Shown here: one piece after another, positions 23,036 to 31,286 of the stretch
How the letters are laid out: each line of letters opens with the position of its first letter
Position numbering within the stretch: the stretch's first letter is position 1
Assembly: GCA_016707525.1 (NCBI GenBank)
Contig: JADJHP010000018.1
Coordinates: forward strand, 1-31,286
DNA: 31,286 nucleotides
Source of the DNA: Ignavibacteriota bacterium
GTDB lineage: Bacteria; Bacteroidota; Ignavibacteria; UBA10030; UBA6906
Direction of reading: 5' to 3'
Position numbers and translations under genes: made by a program
Notes under the pieces: model-generated
Databases searched by the model: none
Told to the model about the DNA's origin: nothing
What the model saw: only the letters and a program-made list of their open reading frames with translations

Positions 23036-25810
23036 GTGAAGCACCTGATCTTCGTCGTGCTCGCACTGACCATCACGAGCGTCTGTACCGCCCAGCCGTT
23101 CCCCACACCGCTTTCTCCCGGCGGCACGTATGATCCGTCCGTGCCGGCGCCGACCGCCGTCACCGGCCGCGGCCCCGCGGAATACCCCATGCGGTACGAT
23201 CAGGTGATCGACTACTGCCGGCGCCTCGCCGCCGCATCGCCCCGCGTGCGCATGGTGCCGATGGGAGAATCCACGGAACACCGTCCACAGTACTACCTCA
23301 CGATCTCCGATCCGGCGAACATCGCCGCGCTCGACCGCATCAAGGCCGATCATGCACGCCTTGCCGACCCGCGCCAGTACACCGAAGCCGCCGCAAAGGA
23401 TCTCGCACGTACGCTTCCGGCCGTGGTGTGGATCGGCTTCGGCATCCATGGCGACGAACTCTCATCGGTGGATGCGGCCGTCAATGTGGCGTATCAGCTC
23501 GCGGCAGGGACCGACACCTCGACGCTTCTCCTGTTGAAGAACCTTGTCGTCGTGCTGGACCCCATGGAGAACCCGGACGGGCGCGAACGGTTCCTCGCCC
23601 AGCTCCAGCAGTGGTCGGGCGCCGTGGAGAACACCGACGCGCAGAGCATCCATCACACCGGCACCTGGCCGGGCGGACGGGGGAGCCACTACTTCTTCGA
23701 CCTCAACCGCGATTGGTTCGTGCTCACGCATCCCGAAACACGCGCGCGCGTGAAGGCGGTGGTGGAGTGGCACCCGCAGGTGTTCATCGATGCGCACGAG
23801 ATGGGGCCGTACGATACGTATCTGTTCTCTCCGCCGCGCGAACCGATCAATCCGAATGTCTCGTCGCATACCCGCCACTGGTGGTCGGTCTTCTCGAAGG
23901 ACCAGGCGCGTGCCTTCGACCGCTTCGGCTGGAGCTACTACACGCGCGAGTGGAACGACGACTGGTTCCCCGGCTACGCGAACTCCTGGGGGCATTACCT
24001 CGACGCCGTCGGCATCCTCTATGAGCAGGCAGGTGTCCGCGGCACGCCCGTGGCGCGGCCGGATGGCACGACGCTCCGCTTCCGCGAGACGGTGCATCAC
24101 CATGTCGTGAGCGCGCTCGCCAACTGTCAGACCGCCGCCCGGCACCGCGAGGAGCTGCTCGAACGGTACGCCACGGCGCGCCGCGAAGCCATGCGTCCGG
24201 CGGCAGGACAGCCGCGGGCGTATGCGTTCGTGCGGGAGAACGATCCCGGCCGCGCCGACCGGCTCGTGCAGGTCCTCCTCCAGCAGGGGATCGAGGTATC
24301 GCAGACGGGGCGCGAGATCACTGCTTCCAATGCCACACCCTCGATGGGCGGCGCTCCGAAGAACGTGCTGCTGCCGCGCGGGAGCTACATCGTACCGATG
24401 GACCAGCCGTCGGCACGCCTCGCGCGCGCCATCCTGGAATTCGATCCTCATATGACGACGGCGTTCCTGCAGGAGGAACGGAAGGATCTTGAGAAGAAGA
24501 GCGACTCACGGTTGTACGATATCACGGCGTGGTCCCTCCCGATCGCGTATGGCGTGGATGCCTATGCGCTCGGTGCGGTGCCCGATGCGGGATCATCCCC
24601 GGTGAAGAGCGTCCAGCCCCCGGCAGGCGTGATGGAGTCCGCCCCCGCACCGTACGGCTACCTGATCCCGTATGATGACCGCGGCGTGGCAACGCTTGCC
24701 CGGCTCTTCGACAACGATGTGCGTGTGCGTTCGGCAAGGGAGCCGTTCTCCGTGGAGGGGCGTTCGTATCCGCGCGGGACCTTGCTCGTGCGCGTGAACG
24801 AGAACGCCGATACGCTCCGGAGCGTGCTGGATCGGCTCGCAACGCAGCCGGGCGTGACGATCCGTGCCATTGGCACGGCATTGAGCACCGCCGGCCCTGA
24901 TCTGGGCGGCAACGATTTCGTTCTATTATATCCTCCACGCGTCGCGCTGCTCGGCGGACCCGGTGTGGGAAGCACCTCCTTCGGCGCCACGTGGCTCATG
25001 CTCGACGACAGGCTTCGTCTCAGCGCATCGTTCTTGCAGGTGACGTCCATTGCGTCTGCCGATCTCCGCCGCTACTCCGTCATCATCCTTCCGTCGATCG
25101 GTGATGCACGCGGATTGGCCGGAGCGATCGGCAAGGGTGGCGTTGCGCGCCTGCGCACGTGGATCGAAGAAGGCGGTACGCTCATCGGCATCGGGGGCGG
25201 CGCGACAGCCATCGCCGACACCGGAACGGGGTTGAGTGAGGTCCGGCTGCGCCACCAGGCGCTGAAAGAACTCGACCTGTTCGTCCGCGCCGCGGACCTC
25301 GAGGCGCGTGCGGAGAAGCCCGAGATCGACAGCATCGCGCTCTGGAGCGGTCGGGCAGCAGCAGACACCGCACGCGCTGTGCGTGGCGCCACGCCGGCGG
25401 AAAAGGAACTGGCGATGCTGGATGAACGCGGACGGTTGTTCATGCCGCGCGGCACGATGATGCGTGTGGACCTCGATGAAGAACACTGGCTCTCCTTCGG
25501 CGCCGGCAAGTCCGTTGCCGCAAGCATGTTCACCTCCTCCGCCTTCCTTGCCCGTGATCCTGTGCGCACCGCCGGGCGATTCGCCGCCCCCTCCGGGCTG
25601 CGGGTGGCCGGGTTGCTGTGGCCGGAGGCACGCGACCGCTGGGCGCGCACGGCGTACCTCACGCGGGAAGGAAAAGGGAAGGGGCAGATCATCCTGTTCG
25701 CCGGCGAGGCATCGTTCCGCGCGTCGTTCCCGGCAACGGAACGGCTGCTGATCAATGCGATACTCCTGGGTCCTGGTTGGGGGACAGATCAATTAAGAAT
25801 TAAGAACTAA
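23036..25810 (+). CDS. Secreted M14-family zinc carboxypeptidase-like metallopeptidase
   Basis: 924 residues from the GTG at 23036. AAAGGA lies upstream and the signal peptide KHLIFVVLALTITSVCTAQP follows directly; frame further upstream is not protein-like. The N-terminal catalytic domain (about 30-380) has the first zinc ligands in GFGIHGDELSSVDAAVN (His and Glu near 138-141), DPMENPDGRERF, and FFDLNRDWFVLTHPETRARV. The third ligand lies in FIDAHEMGPYDTYLF (His near 253) and the catalytic glutamate in GILYEQAGVRG (near 330). This is the M14 arrangement. The C-terminal ~500 residues hold a helical linker and then a glutamine-amidotransferase-like (DJ-1/ThuA-like) region, VALLGGPGVGSTSFG to GGTLIGIGGGATAIADTG. 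This organisation is familiar for large secreted M14 proteins of Bacteroidota-like bacteria. The last residues (LRIKN) are encoded by the palindromic repeat at the 3' end, which shows that the repeat has become part of the gene end. Confidence 0.9.
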   Translation: MKHLIFVVLALTITSVCTAQPFPTPLSPGGTYDPSVPAPTAVTGRGPAEYPMRYDQVIDYCRRLAAASPRVRMVPMGESTEHRPQYYLTISDPANIAALDRIKADHARLADPRQYTEAAAKDLARTLPAVVWIGFGIHGDELSSVDAAVNVAYQLAAGTDTSTLLLLKNLVVVLDPMENPDGRERFLAQLQQWSGAVENTDAQSIHHTGTWPGGRGSHYFFDLNRDWFVLTHPETRARVKAVVEWHPQVFIDAHEMGPYDTYLFSPPREPINPNVSSHTRHWWSVFSKDQARAFDRFGWSYYTREWNDDWFPGYANSWGHYLDAVGILYEQAGVRGTPVARPDGTTLRFRETVHHHVVSALANCQTAARHREELLERYATARREAMRPAAGQPRAYAFVRENDPGRADRLVQVLLQQGIEVSQTGREITASNATPSMGGAPKNVLLPRGSYIVPMDQPSARLARAILEFDPHMTTAFLQEERKDLEKKSDSRLYDITAWSLPIAYGVDAYALGAVPDAGSSPVKSVQPPAGVMESAPAPYGYLIPYDDRGVATLARLFDNDVRVRSAREPFSVEGRSYPRGTLLVRVNENADTLRSVLDRLATQPGVTIRAIGTALSTAGPDLGGNDFVLLYPPRVALLGGPGVGSTSFGATWLMLDDRLRLSASFLQVTSIASADLRRYSVIILPSIGDARGLAGAIGKGGVARLRTWIEEGGTLIGIGGGATAIADTGTGLSEVRLRHQALKELDLFVRAADLEARAEKPEIDSIALWSGRAAADTARAVRGATPAEKELAMLDERGRLFMPRGTMMRVDLDEEHWLSFGAGKSVAASMFTSSAFLARDPVRTAGRFAAPSGLRVAGLLWPEARDRWARTAYLTREGKGKGQIILFAGEASFRASFPATERLLINAILLGPGWGTDQLRIKN

Positions 25811-25829
25811 GAATTCTTAGTTCTTCATT
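25794..25829. repeat. Palindromic repeat, copy 2
   Basis: 32 bases (25794-25825) are identical to 4129-4160. The right arm has diverged, so only 25802-25825 remain a perfect palindrome. The stop codon of the M14 peptidase gene (25808-25810) lies within it. Confidence 0.9.
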
Positions 25830-25931
25830 GAATTCACAATTGGGAGTCCGCAACTCGGAACGCTCACAACTCGTATAAAAAGAGTTACGACCATTTCTCC
25901 GCTCTACCGATCAAATAAACCCGGAGGTTTC

Positions 25932-27299
25932 ATGAAGCGACTCCTTTTGGCGCTTGTGCTCACCGCGTCCGTTGCGACGGCAGGCGACACAGGCATCAAC
26001 GTCCCCTATACCCGGTTCACGCTCCCGAACGGCCTGACGGTGATCCTGCACGAGGACCACACCACCCCGACCGTGGCAGTGAACGTGTACTATCATGTCG
26101 GCTCCGGCCGCGAGAAGCCCGGCCGCACCGGGTTCGCACATCTGTTCGAGCATATCATGTACGAAGGCTCCGGGCATGTGCCGGAAGGGAAGTACGATCA
26201 ATGGCTGGAGATGGCGGGCGGCGACAACAATGGCTCGACGAACTCCGACCGCACCAACTACTGGATCAACATCCCGTCCAATGCGCTCGAACTCGCACTG
26301 TTCGTGGAGTCGGACCGCATGGGATACCTGCTGGATGCGATGTCGCCCGCGAAAGTGGACGGCCAGCGCGATGTCGTGAAGAACGAACGGCGGCAATCGT
26401 ACGAGAACCGCCCGTACGGCATGTCGTCGATCCTCGTCGACGAGAACCTGTATCCGGACGACCATCCGTACCACTGGCCGACCATCGGCTCCATGGAGGA
26501 CCTTTCGGCGGCGAGCTTCGACGACGTCGTGCAGTTCTTCAAGAGATTCTACGGCCCGAACAATGCGAGCCTGAGCGTCGGGGGCGACATCGATCCGGTG
26601 AAGACCCGCGCACTCATCGAGAAATGGTTCAGCGATATTCCGGCGGGTCCGCCCGTGCCGCCTCCCGGTGCACCGGTCGCGTTCCTCGGCGCGGAGAAGC
26701 GCCTCGTCCTCGAGGATAAAGTGCAGCTCCCGCGGCTGTACATGGCATGGCACTCGCCGGCCATCTTCACCCCCGGCGATGCCGAACTGGATATCGTGGC
26801 GAATGTGCTCGCCGGCGGGAAGAACTCCCGGCTGTACAAACGCCTCGTGTACGAACTGCAGATCGCGCAGGACGTGAGCGCGTATCAGGGCTCCGCGCAC
26901 CTCGGCTCCAGCTTCCAGATCGTGTCGACGGCACGCGCCGGACATACGCTGGCCGAAGTGGAGAAGGTGATCACGGAAGAACTGCACCGGCTGTTGGAGG
27001 AAGGCGTGGCACAGCGCGAACTGGACCGTGCCGTGAATCAGTACGAAGCGGGCTTCCTCCGCCGCCTGGAATCCGTGGGTGGATTCGGGGGGAAAGTGGA
27101 CCAGCTCAACAACTATCTCACCGAGACAGGCAACCCCGACTACTTCAACGAGGACCTTGCACGGTACCGTGCATTGAGTCCGGGCGATGTCCGTTCCGCG
27201 GCACAGACGTATCTGCGTGGCGACAACCGCGTTGTGCTGAGCGTGATACCGGTAGGCAAACCTGAGCTGGCCTCGCCGGCACGGAAGGAGGCAAAGTGA
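25932..27299 (+). CDS. M16 family zinc peptidase, catalytically complete
   Basis: 455-residue secreted peptidase of the pitrilysin family (M16B type). A strong GGAGG lies 6 bases before the ATG at 25932, and a signal peptide (MKRLLLALVLTASVATAG) follows. The inverted zinc motif HLFEH is present (His70, Glu73 catalytic, His74) in FAHLFEHIMYEG. The third ligand is expected at Glu152 (VVKNERRQSYENRPYG). Two domains of the usual repeated fold can be seen, the second beginning near VPPPGAPVAFLGAEK. The next gene begins directly after its stop and encodes the inactive partner, as in two-subunit M16B enzymes where the active and inactive proteins form a clamshell. Likely periplasmic or exported peptide degradation. 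Confidence 0.93.
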   Translation: MKRLLLALVLTASVATAGDTGINVPYTRFTLPNGLTVILHEDHTTPTVAVNVYYHVGSGREKPGRTGFAHLFEHIMYEGSGHVPEGKYDQWLEMAGGDNNGSTNSDRTNYWINIPSNALELALFVESDRMGYLLDAMSPAKVDGQRDVVKNERRQSYENRPYGMSSILVDENLYPDDHPYHWPTIGSMEDLSAASFDDVVQFFKRFYGPNNASLSVGGDIDPVKTRALIEKWFSDIPAGPPVPPPGAPVAFLGAEKRLVLEDKVQLPRLYMAWHSPAIFTPGDAELDIVANVLAGGKNSRLYKRLVYELQIAQDVSAYQGSAHLGSSFQIVSTARAGHTLAEVEKVITEELHRLLEEGVAQRELDRAVNQYEAGFLRRLESVGGFGGKVDQLNNYLTETGNPDYFNEDLARYRALSPGDVRSAAQTYLRGDNRVVLSVIPVGKPELASPARKEAK

Positions 27300-27301
27300 T
27301 C

Positions 27302-28765
27302 ATGAGAACCATCCTTCGCAGTCTTGTTACGGGCGTCCTGGCCACGGGTCTTGTCCTCGTTGCTCATGCACAGAAGCCCGACAGAAGCGGCCCGCCGAAA
27401 GCCGGCCCCGCGCCGTCATTCACCATGCCCCGCTTCGAGAAGTTCGCGCTGTCCAACGGCCTGCAGGTCGTGCTCCTCGAGAAGCATCAGGTGCCGCTCG
27501 TGCAGGTGAACCTTGTTGTGCGCGCCGGCACGGCGATGGACCCTGCCGGAAAGTCCGGCCTCGCCTCCATGACCGCTGCCATGATGATGGAAGGTGCCGG
27601 CACGCTGGACGCGCTGCAGCTTGCGGACGCCATCGACTTCCTCGGTGCGCAGATCGGCGCGTCGGCGGGGATGCATACCTCGTCCGTGTCGATGGGCGCC
27701 CCGGTGTCGAAGCTTGATGCCGCGCTCGCCCTGCAGGCCGACGTTGCGCTGCATCCCGTGTTCGCACAGAACGAACTCGACCGCAAGCGGAAGTCGCGGC
27801 TGACCACGCTCGTGCAGTGGCGCGACGAGCCGCGCTCGCTGGCGTCGGTGATGTTCAGCCGCTCGGTGTACGGTAGCGCGCATCCATACGGCGTGCCGGT
27901 GACCGGCGATGAAGCCTCCATCCGTGCGATGAAAGTGGAGGACCTCCGCGCATTCCACACGCAGTATTTCCAGCCCTCCAATGCCTTCCTCATCGTGGTG
28001 GGCGACGTGACCGTACCGCAGATGAAGGAGAAGCTGGAGAACGCCTTCGGTGCGTGGCGTGGCACTGCGGGTGCAGCGCCGGCATTGCCGCCGATCGTGC
28101 AGTTGGACAAGCGGACGATCACGATCGTGGACAAGCCGGGGGCGCCGCAGACCGAGATCCGGATAGGGCGTGTGGGTGCAGCACGGACGACGGAAGACTA
28201 TTACGCTCTCATGGTCATGAATACGATCCTTGGCGGATCGTTCAGCTCGCGCCTCAATCAGAATCTGCGCGAAGAGCACGGGTACACGTACGGTGCCGGC
28301 TCGTCGTTCGGGTTCCGCGTCCTTCCCGGTCCGTTCCTTGCGGCCTCGGGTGTGCAGGCCGCGGTCACGGATTCGGCGCTGCTGGAGTTCATGAAGGAAT
28401 TGAAGGAGATCAACGCGCAGGTGCCTGACGCGGAGCTGGAGCGTGCAAAGAACTACATCTCGCTCGGGTTCCCGGCGGAGTTCCAGACCGTGGGCGATCT
28501 GGCGGACAAGCTGGAAGAGCTGGTGATCTACGATCTTCCGGCCGATTACTATTCGCAGTATGTGCGCCGCATCCAGGCGGTGACCGCGGCCGATGTGCAG
28601 CGCGTGGCGAAGCGCTATATCGACCCCGCGAAGATGTCCATCGTGCTGGTCGGCGACCGTGCAGGGATCGAAGCGAAGATCGCGGCGCTGAAACTGGCGC
28701 CGATCACGAACCTGTCGGTGGAGGATGTGCTCGGCAAAGCCCCTGTCGTTGAAGGGATGAAGTGA
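27302..28765 (+). CDS. M16 family peptidase-like protein, zinc site lost (partner subunit)
   Basis: 487-residue homologue of the upstream peptidase. The ATG at 27302 fits best, with GGAGG ten bases upstream; a GTG at 27296 is also in frame. The signal peptide is MRTILRSLVTGVLATGLVLV. It has the N-terminal M16 pattern FALSNGLQVVLLEKHQVPLV, but the zinc motif region reads GLASMTAAMMMEGAG, with Ser, Ala and Ala in place of His, Glu and His, so it cannot bind zinc there. The C-terminal half has the conserved substrate-binding features of this family (ILGGSFSSRLNQNLREEHGY, then TYGAGSSF). It likely pairs with the upstream active subunit. Its stop overlaps the start of the uracil-DNA glycosylase gene by four bases. 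Confidence 0.92.
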   Translation: MRTILRSLVTGVLATGLVLVAHAQKPDRSGPPKAGPAPSFTMPRFEKFALSNGLQVVLLEKHQVPLVQVNLVVRAGTAMDPAGKSGLASMTAAMMMEGAGTLDALQLADAIDFLGAQIGASAGMHTSSVSMGAPVSKLDAALALQADVALHPVFAQNELDRKRKSRLTTLVQWRDEPRSLASVMFSRSVYGSAHPYGVPVTGDEASIRAMKVEDLRAFHTQYFQPSNAFLIVVGDVTVPQMKEKLENAFGAWRGTAGAAPALPPIVQLDKRTITIVDKPGAPQTEIRIGRVGAARTTEDYYALMVMNTILGGSFSSRLNQNLREEHGYTYGAGSSFGFRVLPGPFLAASGVQAAVTDSALLEFMKELKEINAQVPDAELERAKNYISLGFPAEFQTVGDLADKLEELVIYDLPADYYSQYVRRIQAVTAADVQRVAKRYIDPAKMSIVLVGDRAGIEAKIAALKLAPITNLSVEDVLGKAPVVEGMK

Positions 28766-29478
28766 CAGCGAAGCGTTCCCATGATGCCGGTGCGGGGCTG
28801 CGTGCTCTGCACCGGCATATCATTGCGTGCCGGCGCTGTCCGCGGCTGGTGGCATGGAGAGAGCTGACCGCGAAGGAAAAGAAGCGGAAGTACGCGAACG
28901 AGGAGTACTGGGGGAAGCCGTTGCCCGGGTTCGGGGATCCGGCGGCGCGTGTGCTGCTTGTGGGGCTCGCTCCTGCCGCGCACGGCGGGAACAGGACGGG
29001 ACGGATGTTCACCGGCGACGAGAGCGGTTCGTGGCTTGCGCGGGCGCTGCATGAGACCGGGTTCGCGAACCAGCCGGAGTCGTTAGGTGTTGATGATGGG
29101 TTGACACTGCAGGACTGCTACATCGTTGCCGCGTTACGCTGCGCCCCGCCTGCCAACAAGCCGTTGCCGGAGGAGATCCTGATGTGCCGTTCGTTCCTGC
29201 TGGACGAGATCCGGTTGCTGACGAACGTGCGTGTTGTTGTGGGGTTGGGGAAGATCGGGTTCGAGGCGGGGCTGAAAGCGTTCAAGGAGATGGGCCTGAT
29301 CACGTACAAGGCCATGCCGAAGTTCGGGCATGGGGTCGTGTACCGGATGGGAGGATACACGTTCGTCGGGACGTACCATCCGAGCCAGCAGAACACCTTC
29401 ACAGGGAAACTCACACGTCCAATGCTCCGCGACGTCTTCCGCACGGTCCTCAAGGAACTACGAACTCTCCATTCGTGA
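28762..29478 (+). CDS. Family 5 uracil-DNA glycosylase (UDGb type, 4Fe-4S)
   Basis: 238 residues from the GTG at 28762 (GTGA overlaps the previous stop; GAAGGG lies five bases upstream). It removes uracil, and in this family often hypoxanthine or other deaminated bases, from DNA. The signature VGLAPAAHGGNRTGRMFTGD (67-86) identifies family 5 by its APAAHG motif, which lacks the polar catalytic residue of families 1 and 4. Iron-sulfur ligands are Cys23 and Cys26 (ACRRCP), Cys127 (LRCAPP) and Cys142 (ILMCRS). The C-terminal HPSQQN motif (near 211) contacts the DNA. Its place behind two exported peptidases is not functionally obvious and may only reflect transcriptional linkage. Confidence 0.93.
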   Translation: MTAKRSHDAGAGLRALHRHIIACRRCPRLVAWRELTAKEKKRKYANEEYWGKPLPGFGDPAARVLLVGLAPAAHGGNRTGRMFTGDESGSWLARALHETGFANQPESLGVDDGLTLQDCYIVAALRCAPPANKPLPEEILMCRSFLLDEIRLLTNVRVVVGLGKIGFEAGLKAFKEMGLITYKAMPKFGHGVVYRMGGYTFVGTYHPSQQNTFTGKLTRPMLRDVFRTVLKELRTLHS

Positions 29479-29479
29479 T

Positions 29480-29905
29480 TCAATCCTCTCCTGCGCCGAT
29501 CACACGGAACTCGGCCAGCGAAGCGAATTCCTGTCCGATGAAACCTTCAAGCGCCGTGAATTCCTCGTCGCTGGTCCATCCGACCTTCTGCATACGCGCC
29601 AGGTGAACGGCAGGCGAGCAGAATTGCCGGAACCCGGAGGGTGTGAGATATCCTTTCGGACACCAGAACGCGTTGAGCATTCCGGCAAGTGCGGTGCCCT
29701 GCCCGGGGAAATCGTTGATCCCCAGGAGTTGGAACCCCCCGAACCCTGGTGTCCGGAGGGCTGATTCGATCTCCTCCTTATGCTCGAGGACCTGGAGTTT
29801 GCCTGATGCCATCAGAAGATCCTCGGCCTGGTCGAGCATGCCATTCTCCCGGAGGTGGTCGCGCACGATCCCGAGATACCCTGCTTCGAGCATCGTCCGT
29901 CCGGT
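29480..29905 (-). pseudogene. Remnant of a GH2-type glycoside hydrolase
   Basis: About 142 residues, in one open frame, match the late catalytic region of large GH2-family sugar-binding/TIM-barrel proteins: MLEAGYLGIVRDHLRENGML, DLLMASGKLQVLEHKEEIES, LRTPGFGGFQLLGINDFPGQ and GTALAGMLNAFWCPKGYLTP. Intact relatives are about 900-1000 residues long, so both the N-terminal ~500 or more residues and everything after about residue 140 of the fragment are missing. The frame can be read from an ATG at 29941 or 30025, but the upstream part does not resemble the family. It is convergent with the uracil-DNA glycosylase gene, with one base between stop codons. The sequence between 29906 and 30128 holds no gene; it must contain the promoter of the TerB-like gene. 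Judged a decayed fragment and not a functional enzyme. Confidence 0.75.
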
Positions 29906-30128
29906 AACAGACAACAACACGCAAGATGGTGTGAATCTCATCGCAGCTCTCCAGGCATGATCTTCCCGGATCTCACATACCGGGACGTGGTGCGGCAATG
30001 TACAGCCAAAGCCTTCCCGAATCAAGAGGGCAAAGTGGCCGATGGCTGGCCGATGGGGGCGAATGATCTCCCGAGTGACAGAAAGATTTGTTATCTTTCA
30101 GGGTTCAATCACCACGAGGATCACACGT

Positions 30129-31103
30129 ATGGCCGAACCGCTGACGCAGACCGAAATCGAATCCATCCTGACGCTCGCATTGATGGCAGCATTCGCCGAC
30201 GGTGGCAAGTCCGAGGTTGAACGCGCGGAGCTGAAACGCATCGCCGCGATCTTTCCTGACGCCGATGTGAACCTGGCTGCGCTGTATCATCGTGTCCTGC
30301 TCCGGCAGGTATCGACGACGCAGGCCGTCCAGGCATTGACCACTTCCGAAAGCCGTCAACTAGCCTACGAAATGGCCCGGTGTGTCTGCGAGGCCGATGA
30401 CGTCCTGAATGAACCGGAGAGGGAGTTCCTCGCAGAGCTGCGGCGCGAACTTCGTCTGGATGCCGCGGAGACCGCCCGCATCGATCACCAGGCGGAGATC
30501 CTGGCCGTCGAACCGCTTGCCGATCCGCCGTCCGCCACGTCTCCGGTGACCGTCAGCGCGCCGGCTGCTGCTCATGCCACGGTTGCGACGCCCGAGATGG
30601 AGAAGATGGTCCTGAATTACGCCATCCTGAACGGCGCACTGGAGTTGCTGCCCGAATCGCTCGCCACCATGGCCATCATTCCGCTGCAGATGAAGATGGT
30701 CTATCGCGTCGGCAATGCGTATGGATATCAACTGGACCGCGGGCACATCACGGAGCTCCTCGGTGTGGCGGGTGTGGGTCTGACCTCGCAGGTTGTGGAA
30801 GGATACGCGCGCAAACTCCTCGGCGGGCTGTTGGGCAGGGCCGGAGGCGGCATGGCCAGATCAGTGGGGAATCAGGCCGCAAGCTCCGCGATGTCCTTCG
30901 CTACGACGTGGGCGCTTGGCCGGCTGGCGCAGCAATACTACGGTGGCGGACGCACATTGTCCGCGATCGAGGTGCGACAACTCTTCGGATCGCTCACAGA
31001 ACAAGCACGCGGTCTGTACGGGAATTACTCCGGTGCCATCCGTGAAAAGGCCGGTTCGGTGAACCTGGCCCAACTGCTCCCCTTGATCCGGGGACAGCAA
31101 TAA
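30129..31103 (+). CDS. TerB-like / DUF697-like two-domain protein
   Basis: 324 residues from the ATG at 30129, with GAGG nine bases upstream. The N-terminal half (about 1-125) is helical and looks like a TerB-type domain: ILTLALMAAFADGGKSEVER, ELKRIAAIFPDADV, and CEADDVLNEPEREFLAELRR. These are the acidic helix pairs expected in that fold. A Pro/Ala/Thr linker (about 130-165) leads to a DUF697-like region: MVLNYAILNGALELLPESLA, TMAIIPLQMKMVYRVGNAYG and LLGVAGVGLTSQVVEGYARK. A Gly/Ala-rich segment follows (LLGGLLGRAGGGMARSVGN). The second half is probably membrane associated. Both domains are of unknown biochemical role; TerB is linked to tellurite and stress responses in some bacteria. It is transcribed away from the GH2 remnant and seems to stand alone. 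Confidence 0.78.
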   Translation: MAEPLTQTEIESILTLALMAAFADGGKSEVERAELKRIAAIFPDADVNLAALYHRVLLRQVSTTQAVQALTTSESRQLAYEMARCVCEADDVLNEPEREFLAELRRELRLDAAETARIDHQAEILAVEPLADPPSATSPVTVSAPAAAHATVATPEMEKMVLNYAILNGALELLPESLATMAIIPLQMKMVYRVGNAYGYQLDRGHITELLGVAGVGLTSQVVEGYARKLLGGLLGRAGGGMARSVGNQAASSAMSFATTWALGRLAQQYYGGGRTLSAIEVRQLFGSLTEQARGLYGNYSGAIREKAGSVNLAQLLPLIRGQQ

Positions 31104-31286
31104 CGTCGCGCACACGTTCCGGACAGGGTGCCCATTCCAACCACGAACAGGATCAGGATTGGGCCCGTATGCGGCGTGGTTCCCGCCCAAAAACTCTGGC
31201 GCACGAGGGTTGCCGCCCTTTGGTATTCCTCGATGATGCGCTTGGGGCGTAGGCGAGACCCCAGCCGCGCTGCTTGGTGCTGTAGC

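Noticed and set aside
25860..25931. TATAAA-like -10 element before the first M16 gene
   Set aside because: A TATAAA is present at about 25875 but no matching -35 at 16-18 bases, so no promoter is called.
31104..31286. Minus-strand open frame at the right edge (for example KRIIEEYQRAATLV followed by a hydrophobic stretch)
   Set aside because: It is open to the window edge and looks partly protein-like, but it overlaps the 3' end of the TerB-like gene, two other frames are also open there, and no family is recognised. Not enough sequence to call a gene.

Overview
The window is GC-rich, densely coding bacterial DNA. It most resembles a member of the FCB group, near Ignavibacteriota/Chlorobiota/Bacteroidota. 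The main evidence is three tandem genes for secreted proteins ending in a Por-type (type IX secretion) sorting domain of the 'NYPNPFNPST ... GLASGVY.YRLEAG' kind. Supporting context is a TIGR03545/TIGR03546 pair, paired M16 peptidases and a C-terminally anchored PknB-like protein. No rRNA, tRNA, CRISPR array or complete insertion sequence was seen. Genus-level assignment is not possible from this sequence alone.

Layout. Positions 1-7132 are read on the minus strand. They hold a CapD/FlaA1-type nucleotide-sugar epimerase/dehydratase cut by the window edge, the TIGR03545/TIGR03546 pair, a gamma-glutamyltransferase whose signal peptide is out of frame with its body, and a five-bladed beta-propeller glycosidase-like gene bracketed by two ~120-bp MITE-like repeats. 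Positions 7468-12712 (plus strand) form an export operon: STAS-domain protein, TolC, HlyD-type adaptor and two ABC-2 permeases, with no ATPase gene. Positions 13277-21019 hold three secreted sorting-domain proteins. The first two carry different N-terminal heads (a seven-repeat FG-GAP propeller and a beta-helix) on the same ~510-residue C-terminal cassette.

Positions 21154-25810 hold an acyl-ACP thioesterase, a membrane-anchored protein kinase homologue that has lost most catalytic residues, and an M14-family metallopeptidase. Positions 25932-29478 are a tight cluster of an active and an inactive M16 peptidase followed by a family-5 uracil-DNA glycosylase. Convergent to that lies a remnant of a GH2-type glycoside hydrolase. 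The window ends with a TerB-like/DUF697-like protein.

Short repeats are common between genes: a 42-bp perfect palindrome with a second copy 21.7 kb away, the MITE-like pair, a GCATGC-centred repeat family, a 60-bp tandem repeat absorbed into a permease C-terminus, and a G20 tract next to a strong hairpin. The least ordinary items are the degenerate kinase, the repeated PPxxPxxxFDxR module shared by the three secreted proteins, and the ATPase-less export operon led by a STAS protein.
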